In this document: in pieces, positions 17,422-26,161 of the stretch
Position numbering within the stretch: the stretch's first letter is position 1
Layout of the letters: every line of letters begins with the position of its first letter
Source: DASSBG01 sp963800395
Lineage (GTDB): Bacteria; Pseudomonadota; Gammaproteobacteria; Xanthomonadales; Rhodanobacteraceae
Direction of reading: 5' to 3'
NCBI GenBank assembly: GCA_963800395.1
Contig: CAWDBD010000011.1
Location: 133,835-197,834 of the forward strand
DNA: 64,000 nt
Made by a program: the position numbers and the translations under genes
The notes under the pieces: generated by a model
Databases searched by the model: none
What the model was told of the DNA's origin: nothing
What the model saw: only the letters and a program-made list of their open reading frames with translations

Positions 17422-18353
17422 GCCTGGCGCCCTGGCATGACCGGGTCTGGCAAGGCCTGCGGCAGAGGCTGGAACGCGACGAGTTGCCGCATGCCATCCT
17501 GCTGGCGGGCGCCGAGGGCCTGGGCAAGCGCCAGGTGGCGGCGCACCTGTCTGCGGCCGCGCTATGCAGCGGTCGGGTAGCGGGGCAAGCCTGCGGCGAG
17601 TGTCGATCCTGCCATCTGCTGCGCGCCGGGACCCATCCTGATCTGCACCCGCTGAACCTTGAACTCAACACACAGGGCAATTTGCGCAAGGAGATTGTCG
17701 TGGCCCAGGTGCGCGAGATGTCGCGTACGCTGAGCATGACCAGCCAGCTGGGCGGTCGCCAGGTAGCCATCATCGATCCGGCCGACCTGATGAATCACCA
17801 GGCGGCCAACGCACTGCTGAAGACCCTCGAGGAGCCCGCCCGCGATACCGTCATGGTGCTGGTGGCCGACCAGCCCTGGCGTTTGCCGGCCACGGTGCGC
17901 AGCCGCTGCCAATTGTTCAGCTTGCATCGGCCGCCGCGTGATGCGGCCCTGCGCTGGTTGCAGGAGCAGGATGTGGAACCGGCCGAGGCGGCACTGGACG
18001 CCGCTGGAGGCAATCCCGGGCTTGCGCGCGACTGGCATGCCCGCGAGTTGCTGCCGCTGCATCGCGAGGTATTCACGGATCTGCGTGCACTGGCACGTGA
18101 GGAGCTGAGTCCGCTGGCAGTGAGCGAGCGCTGGGCTGATGAAAATGCGACCCAGCGCCTGTGGTTCGCGGCGCGCGCCGCGGCAGGCGAAATGCGGGAG
18201 CGGGCAAGCGGAGGTGGCGGACGCCTGGGCAGCGCCATGGATGACATGGCGGTGCTGGACTGGTACCGGCAGGCGATCCGGGCCCGCGAGGATCTGCGTG
18301 GCCCCTTGCGTCCGGCACTGGTACTTTTTCCGTTGCTGGCAGCGTGGCATTGA
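17418..18353 (+). CDS. holB: DNA polymerase III subunit delta'
   Basis: This 311-residue clamp-loader subunit has a P-loop-like GAEGLGKRQVA and the zinc-binding cysteine cluster (ALCSG, GQACGECRSCH) that marks delta'. It also has the VIDPADLMNHQAANALLKTLEEP block. The start at 17418 overlaps the tmk stop; the next gene begins 10 bases before its end. In related genomes pilZ follows directly; here a deacetylase gene intervenes. Confidence 0.94.
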   Translation: MSLAPWHDRVWQGLRQRLERDELPHAILLAGAEGLGKRQVAAHLSAAALCSGRVAGQACGECRSCHLLRAGTHPDLHPLNLELNTQGNLRKEIVVAQVREMSRTLSMTSQLGGRQVAIIDPADLMNHQAANALLKTLEEPARDTVMVLVADQPWRLPATVRSRCQLFSLHRPPRDAALRWLQEQDVEPAEAALDAAGGNPGLARDWHARELLPLHREVFTDLRALAREELSPLAVSERWADENATQRLWFAARAAAGEMRERASGGGGRLGSAMDDMAVLDWYRQAIRAREDLRGPLRPALVLFPLLAAWH

Positions 18354-19309
18354 GCGGCCTTCACGAGCAGGGCGCGGGTCAGGGCGCACACAGGCTGGCT
18401 TTTGGGCCGGATACGCGTTTGCTGGTTATTGCTCCGCACCCCGATGACGAAACCCTGGCCACCGGCGGTCTGCTGCAGCAGGCGCTGGCAAAAGGCGCGG
18501 CGATTTCGGTGTTCATGCTGACTCATGGCGACAACAATCCCTGGCCGCAACGCTGGCTGGAAAAGCGCTGGCACATAGGCACTGACGATCGTCGGCGCTG
18601 GGGTGCTCGTCGCATGGGTGAGTCGCGGCAGGCCCTGGCGCGGCTTGGCATGCCCGACGATATTCTTGTGTCACCCGGCTGGCCCGACATGGGCCTCACC
18701 GGCATGCTGATTGAGCACGGTGCGGCCATGCGCCAGCGCATGACGGCACATCTGGACGGGTTCCGGCCCAATCTGGTCATCCTGCCTGCGCTGGGTGACG
18801 GGCACCCGGACCACAGCGCCGCACATCTGCTTACGCTGGCGGCGCTGGCCGGTCAGCCGGGCCGGGTCGACTGTTTCGAGTATCTGGTGCACGGCAAACC
18901 CTCCGGAGCGGAGGTCGTGTCGCTGAAGCTTGGCCCGCAACAGCTTGAGCGCAAGCGTGAGGCCGTGCTGGCCTACCAGAGCCAGGTCACCCTGAGCCGA
19001 GGGCGCCTGTTGCGTCTGGTCACCGGTACGGAGCATTACCAGTGCCTGGCAGAGCCTGCAGCGGATAGCCCCGCGGTCATGCCATGGAAGGTTCCCGCAA
19101 TGCTGCATGGCTTTCTCGAGGTGCTGCTGCATGGCGACGGCGAAACCTGGTGTGCCCGAGTACCGGCGTCCGGGTGGATCCCCGATGTGCTCGAGTCAGG
19201 CGCATCAGGGCCACGGCCTCGCTATTTCAAGCTGCGGACGCGGTGGCGTTCGCCCTGGATTTTCGATCACTGGGGCTGGCGCGGCCTCGGGCGCTCAGGG
19301 TCGGAGTGA
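18344..19309 (+). CDS. PIG-L/LmbE-family deacetylase
   Basis: This 321-residue protein belongs to the zinc-dependent N-acetylglucosaminyl deacetylase family. The metal motif HPDDE is in VIAPHPDDETLATGG and the second histidine motif is GDGHPDHSAAH. Likely substrates are acetylated sugars on glycans or small molecules, but none can be named. It starts with GTG at 18344, inside the end of holB (10-base overlap), so it is translated with the replication genes. Its C-terminal third (from about residue 240) contains charged and aromatic residues and is not recognisable. Confidence 0.85.
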   Translation: MALSGLHEQGAGQGAHRLAFGPDTRLLVIAPHPDDETLATGGLLQQALAKGAAISVFMLTHGDNNPWPQRWLEKRWHIGTDDRRRWGARRMGESRQALARLGMPDDILVSPGWPDMGLTGMLIEHGAAMRQRMTAHLDGFRPNLVILPALGDGHPDHSAAHLLTLAALAGQPGRVDCFEYLVHGKPSGAEVVSLKLGPQQLERKREAVLAYQSQVTLSRGRLLRLVTGTEHYQCLAEPAADSPAVMPWKVPAMLHGFLEVLLHGDGETWCARVPASGWIPDVLESGASGPRPRYFKLRTRWRSPWIFDHWGWRGLGRSGSE

Positions 19310-19331
19310 AGCCGCCCCGGGGCTTGTCCGC

Positions 19332-19352
19332 GAGGGCTGAGCGCAAGCCCTC
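19332..19352 (+). terminator. Stem-loop after the PIG-L gene
   Basis: A perfect 7-bp inverted repeat GAGGGCT / AGCCCTC has a 7-base loop and lies 22 bases after the deacetylase stop. It lacks a T-run, so it is at best a weak terminator. A TTGACC (19404) and a TTGACA (19431) downstream could be -35 boxes for pilZ, but the -10 partners are poor. Confidence 0.35.
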
Positions 19353-19468
19353 CGGCCAGCATGGCGAATGCCTGATTCCGCTCACGGTTTCTTCAATGAT
19401 GACTTGACCGCCATGCCCACTCGGGCTAGCTTGACAGTCATTATCAGCATATTGGGTGGAACCGGGCT

Positions 19469-19837
19469 ATGGCCAATGCAGGCAGTGGCGCCGCGGCAGC
19501 ACGGCAAGGCATTCTGTCGCTGAGCATCAAGGATACGGCCGAGCTATATCGCGCCTACATGTCGTTCACGGCAGGCGGAGGCCTGTTTGTGCCCACGACC
19601 AAGAAATACCGGCTCGGTGACGAGGTGTTTCTGCTGGTGACGATGATGGACGAAAATGAACGCATGCCGGTACCCGGCAAGGTCTGCTGGATCACGCCGC
19701 CCGGTGCGCAGGGAAGCCGCACGGCAGGCATTGGCATCACCTTCAACAGTACCTCCGAGGGTGAACAGGCACGGACCAAGTTCGAGTCTCTGCTGGCGGC
19801 CTACGGCAAGGCCGACCGGCCCACCCAGACGATGTAG
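19469..19837 (+). CDS. pilZ: PilZ domain protein, type IV pilus biogenesis
   Basis: This 122-residue single-domain PilZ protein carries ILSLSIKDTAELYRAYM and GGLFVPTTKKYRLGDEVFLLV, as in the pilus-assembly PilZ found after holB in Pseudomonas and Xanthomonas. The c-di-GMP-binding RxxxR and D/NxSxxG motifs are absent, as in the canonical PilZ, so it probably does not bind c-di-GMP. It likely acts in the cytosol with PilB and FimX. No pilus genes are in the window. Confidence 0.9.
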   Translation: MANAGSGAAAARQGILSLSIKDTAELYRAYMSFTAGGGLFVPTTKKYRLGDEVFLLVTMMDENERMPVPGKVCWITPPGAQGSRTAGIGITFNSTSEGEQARTKFESLLAAYGKADRPTQTM

Positions 19838-19900
19838 CGGATGTGTTGATGCGGGCATCGATCACGGCCATCGCATCCCCAGGGGTGGGCCGCGGCACTG

Positions 19901-20581
19901 ATGCGGGCTAGCACCTCGCCCGTCGGTGAGGTTCCGGTTGGCAAGGCGGCACGGCTTGCTCGCAGGCTTGAACGTCGCGAGGAGCATCTGCCCGATTCCA
20001 CCCTTCTGCGCCTGCATCGTGCGCTCAGCTGGCTGCGTCGTGCTGAAGTCGAAAGCGACGATCTGGACATGCGTTTCATCCTGCTGTGGGTGGCCTTCAA
20101 TGCCATCTACGCCAAGGAGTTCGGCTTCGAACATACCGAGCGCGAGAAACTGGAGCTATTCATCTCCGCGCTGCTGGCCGTGGACGACAAGAGACGGTTG
20201 CACCGGCTGCTGTTCAAGCAGTTCACGGGTCCGATCCGTACCATGATCCAGAACAAGTACGTCTACGAACCCTTCTGGAAGGCCTACCGCGAGCACGATT
20301 CCAGCAACCAGTGGGAAGAACGCTTCAAGCGCAGCAGCAAAGTTGCCCTGCGCTCGCTGATGGAAGGTGAAACCGGCACCGTGCTGTCCATCGTGTTCGA
20401 CCGCCTCTATGTGCTGCGCAACCAGCTTGTCCATGGCGGGGCCACCTGGAACAGCAGCATCAATCGCGATCAGCTCAGGGACGGCGCACGCATCCTGATG
20501 GCGCTGGTACCGGCAATCATCAGCCTCATGATCGATCATGAGGAACTGGATTTCGGCGGCGTGCTCTACCCGCCGATCTGA
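19901..20581 (+). CDS. HEPN-like conserved protein
   Basis: This 226-residue protein has a mostly helical sequence. Residues 173-178 read RNQLVH, the R-x4-H signature of HEPN domains, many of which are RNases or nucleotide-binding partners in toxin-antitoxin and defence systems. The segment DMRFILLWVAFNAIYA is typical of Apea-like HEPN proteins. There is no adjacent nucleotidyltransferase or antitoxin, so it is not an obvious toxin pair. Its neighbours are pilZ and tRNA-Pro. Family assignment is fairly sure, function unknown. Confidence 0.7.
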   Translation: MRASTSPVGEVPVGKAARLARRLERREEHLPDSTLLRLHRALSWLRRAEVESDDLDMRFILLWVAFNAIYAKEFGFEHTEREKLELFISALLAVDDKRRLHRLLFKQFTGPIRTMIQNKYVYEPFWKAYREHDSSNQWEERFKRSSKVALRSLMEGETGTVLSIVFDRLYVLRNQLVHGGATWNSSINRDQLRDGARILMALVPAIISLMIDHEELDFGGVLYPPI

Positions 20582-20599
20582 CGGCCAAACACGCAAACG

Positions 20600-20625
20600 A
20601 AAAGGGCCACCCGATGAGGTGGCCC
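20600..20625 (-). terminator. Rho-independent terminator of tRNA-Pro
   Basis: On the minus strand a perfect 8-bp stem GGGCCACC / GGTGGCCC with a 6-base loop is followed by TTTT and then more T-rich sequence. It lies 17 bases beyond the tRNA 3' end. Confidence 0.85.
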
Positions 20626-20641
20626 AAGTCGTTGATTGTAT

Positions 20642-20718
20642 TGGTCGGGGTGACAGGATTCGAACTTGCGACTTCTACCTCCCGAAGGTAGCGCTCTACC
20701 AGGCTGAGCTACACCCCG
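20642..20718 (-). tRNA. tRNA-Pro(CGG)
   Basis: On the minus strand the sequence folds as a full cloverleaf of 77 bases including an encoded CCA end. The acceptor stem pairs CGGGGTG with CACCCCG, the anticodon stem is CTACC/GGTAG, and the loop TTCGGGA places CGG at positions 34-36. The T-loop reads GTTCGAATC. It decodes CCG, a codon expected to be heavily used at this GC content. Confidence 0.97.
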
Positions 20719-20830
20719 ATGCAAGCCGAGCATGATACCGTCGCCGCCGGAATATGGCAACGGGTGCCGCGACGGTTCGAACGGTTAGAATAGGTCGCTT
20801 CACCGCAACCCAGACAGAAAAGGCTGACCC

Positions 20831-22204
20831 ATGGCGCAAACCCAGGCGCGCACCATGCCCGGTGTGCTTGAATTGTTGCCGCTGGAGCAGATCGCGTTTC
20901 AGCGCATGCTGGACACGATCCGGCGCAACTACGAACGTTTCGGCTTTCTGCCCATCGAAACACCGGTCATGGAGTTTGCCGATGTGCTGCTGACCAAGTC
21001 CGGTGGCGAGACCGAGCGGCAGGTGTACTTCGTGCAGTCAACCGGCGCACTGGAGAAAGGCGATGCTCCGGATCTGGCCTTGCGTTTTGACCTGACCGTT
21101 CCGCTGGCGCGCTATGTGGCCGAGCATGAACGCGAATTGTCATTCCCGTTCCGGCGTTACCAGATCCAGCGCGTGTATCGCGGCGAACGTGCCCAGCGCG
21201 GTCGCTTCCGCGAGTTCTATCAGTGCGATATCGATGTGCTGGGCAAGGACCAGCTGTCCATCCGCCACGATGCCGAGATCCCGGCCGTAATCCACTCCAT
21301 TTTCAATGAGTTGGCGATCGGGCCGTTCACCATCCACATGAACCATCGCAAGCTGATGCGCGGCTTCTTCGAGAGCCTGGGCATGGTCGAAAGCGAGCAG
21401 CAGATGGATGTGCTGCGTGAGGTGGACAAGCTGGACAAGCGCGGCATGGACGCGGTTCGTGCCACGCTCACCGGGTCAGCGTTCGGCCTCGACAACGATG
21501 TGGTCGACAGCATTCTCGAGTTTGTCGGTTTCCGGTCACAATCGCTGGCTGATGCGCTTGAGCGCCTGGACGCGTTCGAAGCGGGCAGTGAGGTTTTCGA
21601 GCAGGGCCGCAGCGAACTGAAGCAGGTGCTTGGTCTGGTGCGCGAGTTCGGCGTGCCTGAAGATCGCTTCATGCTCAACCTGTCGATTGCCCGCGGTCTG
21701 GATTACTACACGGGCATGGTTTTCGAGACCATCCTGGACGAACATCCGGAAATCGGTTCGATCTGCTCCGGCGGCCGGTACGAGAACCTGGCCGGCCAGT
21801 ACACCAAGTCGCACTTGCCCGGTACCGGCATTTCCATCGGCGCCACGCGGCTGTTCTGGCAGCTTCGCGAGGCGGGATTGCTGGGTCCGGCCCGCAGTAC
21901 GGTGCAGGCCCTGGTGACCCACATGGACGACGCGCACATGGCGCACTATCTGAAGCTGGCGGGTGAGCTGCGCGCAGCGGGCATTGCCACCGAGGCGGTG
22001 ATGCAGCCCGGCAAACTGGGCAAGCAGTTCAAGCATGCCGATCGCGCCGGCATCCGTTTTGTGCTGGTGCTGGGCGAGAACGAACTGGCCAAGGGAACCG
22101 TGACCGTCAAGGACATGCGTCGCGAGGATCAGTTCGAGGTGGCACGAGACGAGCTCACGCGCACCTTGCGGGTGGAGCTGGAGCAGGCCGAGGCCATGGG
22201 GTGA
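20831..22204 (+). CDS. hisS: Histidyl-tRNA synthetase
   Basis: This 457-residue class II synthetase charges tRNA-His. Motif 2 is in FRRYQIQRVYRGERAQRGRF, the histidine-binding motif is ARGLDYYTGMVFE, and motif 3 is around GTGISIGATRLF. A C-terminal anticodon-binding domain covers about residues 355-450. A divergent tRNA-Pro lies 112 bases upstream. The protein is clearly a synthetase rather than HisZ, because the histidine motif and the anticodon-binding domain are present. Confidence 0.94.
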   Translation: MAQTQARTMPGVLELLPLEQIAFQRMLDTIRRNYERFGFLPIETPVMEFADVLLTKSGGETERQVYFVQSTGALEKGDAPDLALRFDLTVPLARYVAEHERELSFPFRRYQIQRVYRGERAQRGRFREFYQCDIDVLGKDQLSIRHDAEIPAVIHSIFNELAIGPFTIHMNHRKLMRGFFESLGMVESEQQMDVLREVDKLDKRGMDAVRATLTGSAFGLDNDVVDSILEFVGFRSQSLADALERLDAFEAGSEVFEQGRSELKQVLGLVREFGVPEDRFMLNLSIARGLDYYTGMVFETILDEHPEIGSICSGGRYENLAGQYTKSHLPGTGISIGATRLFWQLREAGLLGPARSTVQALVTHMDDAHMAHYLKLAGELRAAGIATEAVMQPGKLGKQFKHADRAGIRFVLVLGENELAKGTVTVKDMRREDQFEVARDELTRTLRVELEQAEAMG

Positions 22205-22519
22205 TGTCCTGCTTTGCTGGCGTCCTGGTGCCGGACTCCTTCTCCCCGGATATCGGCTTGTCGCCGTGGACAAGGTTTGCACGCCCGGCACAGGGTCACC
22301 CGAGCCGGGCATTGGCCCGGTCATCGCGGAGAACTTTCATGCTCGACTGCGCGGCGTGTCATTCCGGGGTTGATTCAGTCGCGCGCACGGCGAGCGTCTT
22401 CCCGGGTTCGCTGCAGGCACAAGCCGGGATCCATTTTGATTTTGTAGCGCCATGCGGCGACTGCCTGGCGTGAAAGCTCCCGGTCTGCATGGCAGGCCCG
22501 GAATTTCCAGGAATTTCCG
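22205..22519 (+). other. Intergenic region between hisS and the ammonia-lyase gene
   Basis: These 315 bases contain no convincing gene. The last 20 hold GGAATTTCC twice (from about 22499), overlapping the AGGA ribosome site of the next gene. No terminator with a T-run was seen after hisS. Confidence 0.4.
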
Positions 22520-24415
22520 ATGACAAGAGAATGCATCAAACTCAACGGCAAGAGCCTCACGCGTGCCCAGGTACGAGCTGTCGCCGATGGCGCCGGCGTG
22601 GAGCTCGATAGCGGTCAGCTCGAGCTCGTGCAGCGAACGGCCGATTTTCTGGCCGAGAAGGTGCGCTGTGGTGAGCCGATTTACGGCGTGACCACCGGCT
22701 TCGGCAGCAATGCCGACAAGTTGCTGGGTGCTCATCGTGCACGCGACGAATTGCCGGGCGGGAATCCGGACCAGCCCGAGGGCAGCCTGATGGAAGCCCT
22801 GCAGCACAACCTCATCATCACCCATGCCGTTTGCGTGGGTGAGCCGCTGGCCACCGACGTGGTCCGGGCGATGCTGGTGATTCGCATCAACACGCTCATG
22901 CGCGGGCATTCGGGTATCCGCGTGTCGACGCTGCAGGCGCTTGCCCAGTTGCTCAACGCGGGTGTGGTGCCTGTGATTCCGTCTCTGGGTTCGGTAGGCG
23001 CGTCGGGTGACCTGGCGCCGCTGTCGCATCTGGCTATCGTGCTGCTGGGTGGCGGCGAGGCCTTTGTTGACGGTGAGCGCCTGCCGGGAGACGAAGCGCT
23101 CAAGCGTGCCGGCCTGGAGCCGGTGCGCCTGTCATTCAAGGAAGGCCTGGCGCTGAACAACGGCACCACGCAGATGCTGGCCATGGCGGTACTGAGCCTG
23201 GAGCGCATGGACGTGCTGTTGCAGACGGCGGACCTGGCCGCCGCCATGAGTCTCGATGCGTTTGCCGGACGCAGTGGCGCCCTGCGTGAAGAAGTGCATG
23301 CGTTGCGGCCACATGCCGGCCAGGTCGAGGTGGCGCAGCATATGCGCGAGCTACTCGAAGGCTCCAGCCTGGTCGATATCCCGTACCACCTGGTGCCGCG
23401 TTTCCGCACCTGGACGGCCGAGGCCTGGGATGATCCCGCCGCCCAGGCCCAGAGCTTCGATATAGCCTGGGATTGGGTGCCACCCAACCGGCGCCATGGC
23501 CGCGAAGCCTTCTACGAGCGCTTCTTGCCATTTCGTGGCGGCAAGAAGCATCAACCGCAGGATGCCTACTGCCTGCGCTGCATTCCGCAGGTGCACGGTG
23601 CGGTACGCGATGCCTGGAGTCAGGCGTGTCGCGTGATCGACATCGAGTTGAATTCGGTCACCGACAATCCGCTGGTGTTTCCCGACGCTGAAGATCCCCA
23701 ATGCATTGAAGATCAGGTCATTTCAGCCGGCCATTTCCACGGCATGCCGCTGGCACTCGTCATGAGCTATCTGAAGGCGGCCATTCCGGTGCTGGCCTCG
23801 ATATCGGAACGGCGGATCAACAAGTTGGTGGATGCCGCCAACAACGACGGCCTGCCGGCTTTCCTGACCGGCAACGAGGATGCGACCGATTCCGGCTTCA
23901 TGATTGTGCAGTACACCGCGGCCGCCCTGGTCAACGATCTGGCCACGCGCGCCCATCCGGCATCGGTGTACTCGATCCCGACCAGCGCCAATGCCGAGGA
24001 TCATGTGTCCATGGGTGCCAATGAAGCCCGGCATGTGCTGTCCATGAGCGAGGATCTGGGGCACGTCCTTGCCCTGGAGCTGTATACCGCAGCGCAGGCG
24101 CTGGAGTTTCGCCAGGACATGCTCAATGCCGCGCGCGATCTGGCATTGTCCGCGGACCCGCAGGCGCTGGCAGAAAAGATCGATGGTGCGCCGCGCCAGG
24201 ATGGCCCGGAACGACAGGCCTTCGAGGCCGAGGTGCAGCAATTGATGAAGGCCCTTGCAGAGGGCGGCGCCTACAGCGCCGGCCAATCGGTGGGCGAGGC
24301 ACTGGCACGAATTCGTGAACAGGTGTCGTTCATGCGCAGCGATCGCGCCATGGATGGCGATGTCCAGCGCATGTGCGAACTGGTTGCCGGCGGCAGCCTG
24401 GTCAAGGGGCATTGA
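22520..24415 (+). CDS. hutH: Aromatic amino acid ammonia-lyase, HAL-type, enlarged
   Basis: This 631-residue enzyme of the MIO family carries the self-cyclising Ala161-Ser162-Gly163 in SVGASGDLAPLSH, a Tyr in YGVTTGFG, and the QDAYCLRCIPQVHGA, NPLVF and NANAED-like (SANAEDHVS) blocks. The selectivity pair after HNLII is Thr-His, close to the Ser-His of histidine ammonia-lyases rather than the His-Leu or Phe-Leu of Tyr/Phe lyases. It is over 100 residues longer than usual HAL, with extra sequence after FGSNADKLLG, about 45 residues before HQPQDAY, and an extended C-terminus. No hutU, hutI or hutG is nearby, so the pathway role is open. Confidence 0.85.
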   Translation: MTRECIKLNGKSLTRAQVRAVADGAGVELDSGQLELVQRTADFLAEKVRCGEPIYGVTTGFGSNADKLLGAHRARDELPGGNPDQPEGSLMEALQHNLIITHAVCVGEPLATDVVRAMLVIRINTLMRGHSGIRVSTLQALAQLLNAGVVPVIPSLGSVGASGDLAPLSHLAIVLLGGGEAFVDGERLPGDEALKRAGLEPVRLSFKEGLALNNGTTQMLAMAVLSLERMDVLLQTADLAAAMSLDAFAGRSGALREEVHALRPHAGQVEVAQHMRELLEGSSLVDIPYHLVPRFRTWTAEAWDDPAAQAQSFDIAWDWVPPNRRHGREAFYERFLPFRGGKKHQPQDAYCLRCIPQVHGAVRDAWSQACRVIDIELNSVTDNPLVFPDAEDPQCIEDQVISAGHFHGMPLALVMSYLKAAIPVLASISERRINKLVDAANNDGLPAFLTGNEDATDSGFMIVQYTAAALVNDLATRAHPASVYSIPTSANAEDHVSMGANEARHVLSMSEDLGHVLALELYTAAQALEFRQDMLNAARDLALSADPQALAEKIDGAPRQDGPERQAFEAEVQQLMKALAEGGAYSAGQSVGEALARIREQVSFMRSDRAMDGDVQRMCELVAGGSLVKGH

Positions 24416-24461
24416 GGATGCGTTGAGGCTGCGCAACGGGCCGTGCCTGGGTATGCCTGGA

Positions 24462-24902
24462 TCAGGGCAGAACCGCTATCAGAAGTATGATCAGGGCTAT
24501 GCCGAACAGACCCAGCGCCAGGGCAAAAGCGGCGCCAATGAACAAGGATGGCCCTAGCCGGGTGCTGCCATCCCTGCTGAAGCCAATGGCGAAATGCAGG
24601 TAGCGGATGCCGGCACCCACGGCCATGACCACACCCATGCCAACCAGGATCGAGCCACCCCAGGTGGAGAGCATGCGCGGGTACAGTTCCGGGCCGGAGT
24701 GCGTGGAAGGCAGGCGGTGCAGAATCAGTCCGAAGCGGTCGATGACAAAGCCCAGGGCCATCAGCGACAAGGCTGTCCGGATCCAGGAAGTCAGCGTGCG
24801 CTCGGCAGCAAGGCTGACCAGTTTGCGGGATAGTTCAAGCGACGCCTCGTCGTGCCTGGCGGAGATGTCCGGTTCTGCTGCGTTGTGGTTCATGTCGTTC
24901 AT
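24462..24902 (-). CDS. DUF202/YidH-family small membrane protein
   Basis: This 146-residue protein has a soluble N-terminus with LAAERTLTSWIRTALSLMALG, the DUF202 hallmark, and three membrane helices at about residues 45-62, 80-100 and 120-145. Its function is unknown in the family. It lies four bases downstream of mtnC on the same strand, so it may be co-transcribed with the methionine-salvage genes, although no functional link is known. It converges with the ammonia-lyase gene. Confidence 0.85.
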   Translation of the reverse strand: MNDMNHNAAEPDISARHDEASLELSRKLVSLAAERTLTSWIRTALSLMALGFVIDRFGLILHRLPSTHSGPELYPRMLSTWGGSILVGMGVVMAVGAGIRYLHFAIGFSRDGSTRLGPSLFIGAAFALALGLFGIALIILLIAVLP

Positions 24903-24905
24903 CGG

Positions 24906-25589
24906 TCAAAGCACAATCTGGGTGAAATCGGCAACGCACGGGTGGCTTGCCTGTGGCGGACATGCGTCCGGTGGACGTCTGATCAGCGTGGTGCGGAGGC
25001 CTGCGTTCTTGGCGGCGTCCAGTTCCTCCAAGACATCAGACAGGAACATGATGTCGGCCGGATCAAGGCTGATCTGGCTGGCGATGGCACGGTAGGAATC
25101 GGCGACGCGTTTGGGACCGGTTTCGGTGTCGAAATAGCCGCTCAGAAGGGGCGTGAGGTCGCCGTCCTCGCTGTAGCGGAAGAACAGTTTCTGTGCTGGT
25201 ACCGAGCCTGACGAATAGACAAAAATCGGGATGCCATCGCGCTGCCACTGATCCAGACAAGCGCTGACTTCCGGATAGACGTGGGCACGGTAGGCGCCGC
25301 TTTCGTAGCCGCTCTTCCAGATCATGCCCTGCAGTGCCTTGAGCGGCGTGGCCTTGCGGTCGCTGTCGATCCAGGTGATCAGCTGCTCGATCAGCTGGTC
25401 ATCGGTGGCGTTGGCGAGATCGGCTTCGCGTGCAGTCTGCTCGAGCCAATGCCGCACCTTTGGCTCGTCGGCGTGGCTCTTGATGAATGCGGGGAGGTGC
25501 TTGCGTGCAAATGGAAACAGCACGTCCTTGACGAAATCGATTGAACTGGTGGTGCCTTCGATGTCGGTCACGATGGCTTTGCTGGTCAT
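24906..25589 (-). CDS. mtnC: Enolase-phosphatase E1
   Basis: This 227-residue HAD-family enzyme of methionine salvage converts 2,3-diketo-5-methylthiopentyl-1-phosphate to the acireductone. The nucleophile Asp is in VTDIEGTTSSIDFVKDVLFP, and YSSGSVPAQKLFF and DPADIMFLSDVLEELDAA are conserved. Its ATG overlaps the mtnD stop by four bases. It is the last pathway gene in the mtnB-mtnD-mtnC series. Confidence 0.95.
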   Translation of the reverse strand: MTSKAIVTDIEGTTSSIDFVKDVLFPFARKHLPAFIKSHADEPKVRHWLEQTAREADLANATDDQLIEQLITWIDSDRKATPLKALQGMIWKSGYESGAYRAHVYPEVSACLDQWQRDGIPIFVYSSGSVPAQKLFFRYSEDGDLTPLLSGYFDTETGPKRVADSYRAIASQISLDPADIMFLSDVLEELDAAKNAGLRTTLIRRPPDACPPQASHPCVADFTQIVL

Positions 25590-26161
25590 GGGCTGGCGGC
25601 CTGGTGTTGCGAAGACGGCATGCGCGGAAAGCGTTCGGAGATGTCACTGCCGGTGAAACGCGCAACCCAGCCATCGGGGTTGGTGAAAAGGCGAATGGCC
25701 GTAAACCGTGGGTGGTCGCCCATGTCGAACCAGTGGGCAATACCGGCAGGCACCCTGATCAGGTCGCCCTTGCAGCAAAGAATGTCATGAACGCGCTGGT
25801 TGATATGCAAGGAGAACAGGCCGCTACCGGCCACGAAAAAACGCACCTCGTCCTCCGCATGGGTATGCTCGTCCAGGAACTTGTGCCGCAACTCTATGCG
25901 TTGCGGATGCTCGGGTGTCATCCGGATCACATCCATGGATTGATAGCCGCCATCATGCATGAGGCGCTGGATATCTTCATGGTACGCCTCCCGGATATGG
26001 TCCTCGTCTGCATCATCTCTCAGGGGGCGCACTGCAGCCCATTGTTCAAATTGCACACCGATATCAGACAATGCCGCAGCCATCCTGGCCCCTTCGCTGG
26101 TCTCCAGCAGAAGATGGTCGGGTTGATCATCAGGGTAGATGCGCAAGGTGCTCACAATCAT
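25586..26161 (-). CDS. mtnD: Acireductone dioxygenase
   Basis: This 191-residue cupin oxidises the acireductone to the methionine precursor 2-keto-4-methylthiobutyrate and formate. Metal ligands are visible in HTHAEDEVRFFVAGSG (His, His, Glu) and in the later IAHWFDMG (His). The start at 26161 lies four bases inside the mtnB end (overlap), with a typical N-terminus; an in-frame extension to 26212 runs into mtnB and is rejected. Confidence 0.95.
   Translation of the reverse strand: MIVSTLRIYPDDQPDHLLLETSEGARMAAALSDIGVQFEQWAAVRPLRDDADEDHIREAYHEDIQRLMHDGGYQSMDVIRMTPEHPQRIELRHKFLDEHTHAEDEVRFFVAGSGLFSLHINQRVHDILCCKGDLIRVPAGIAHWFDMGDHPRFTAIRLFTNPDGWVARFTGSDISERFPRMPSSQHQAASP

Noticed and set aside
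22201..22473. Small frame between hisS and the ammonia-lyase gene
   Set aside because: Overlaps the hisS end, atypical composition, no family; treated as intergenic.
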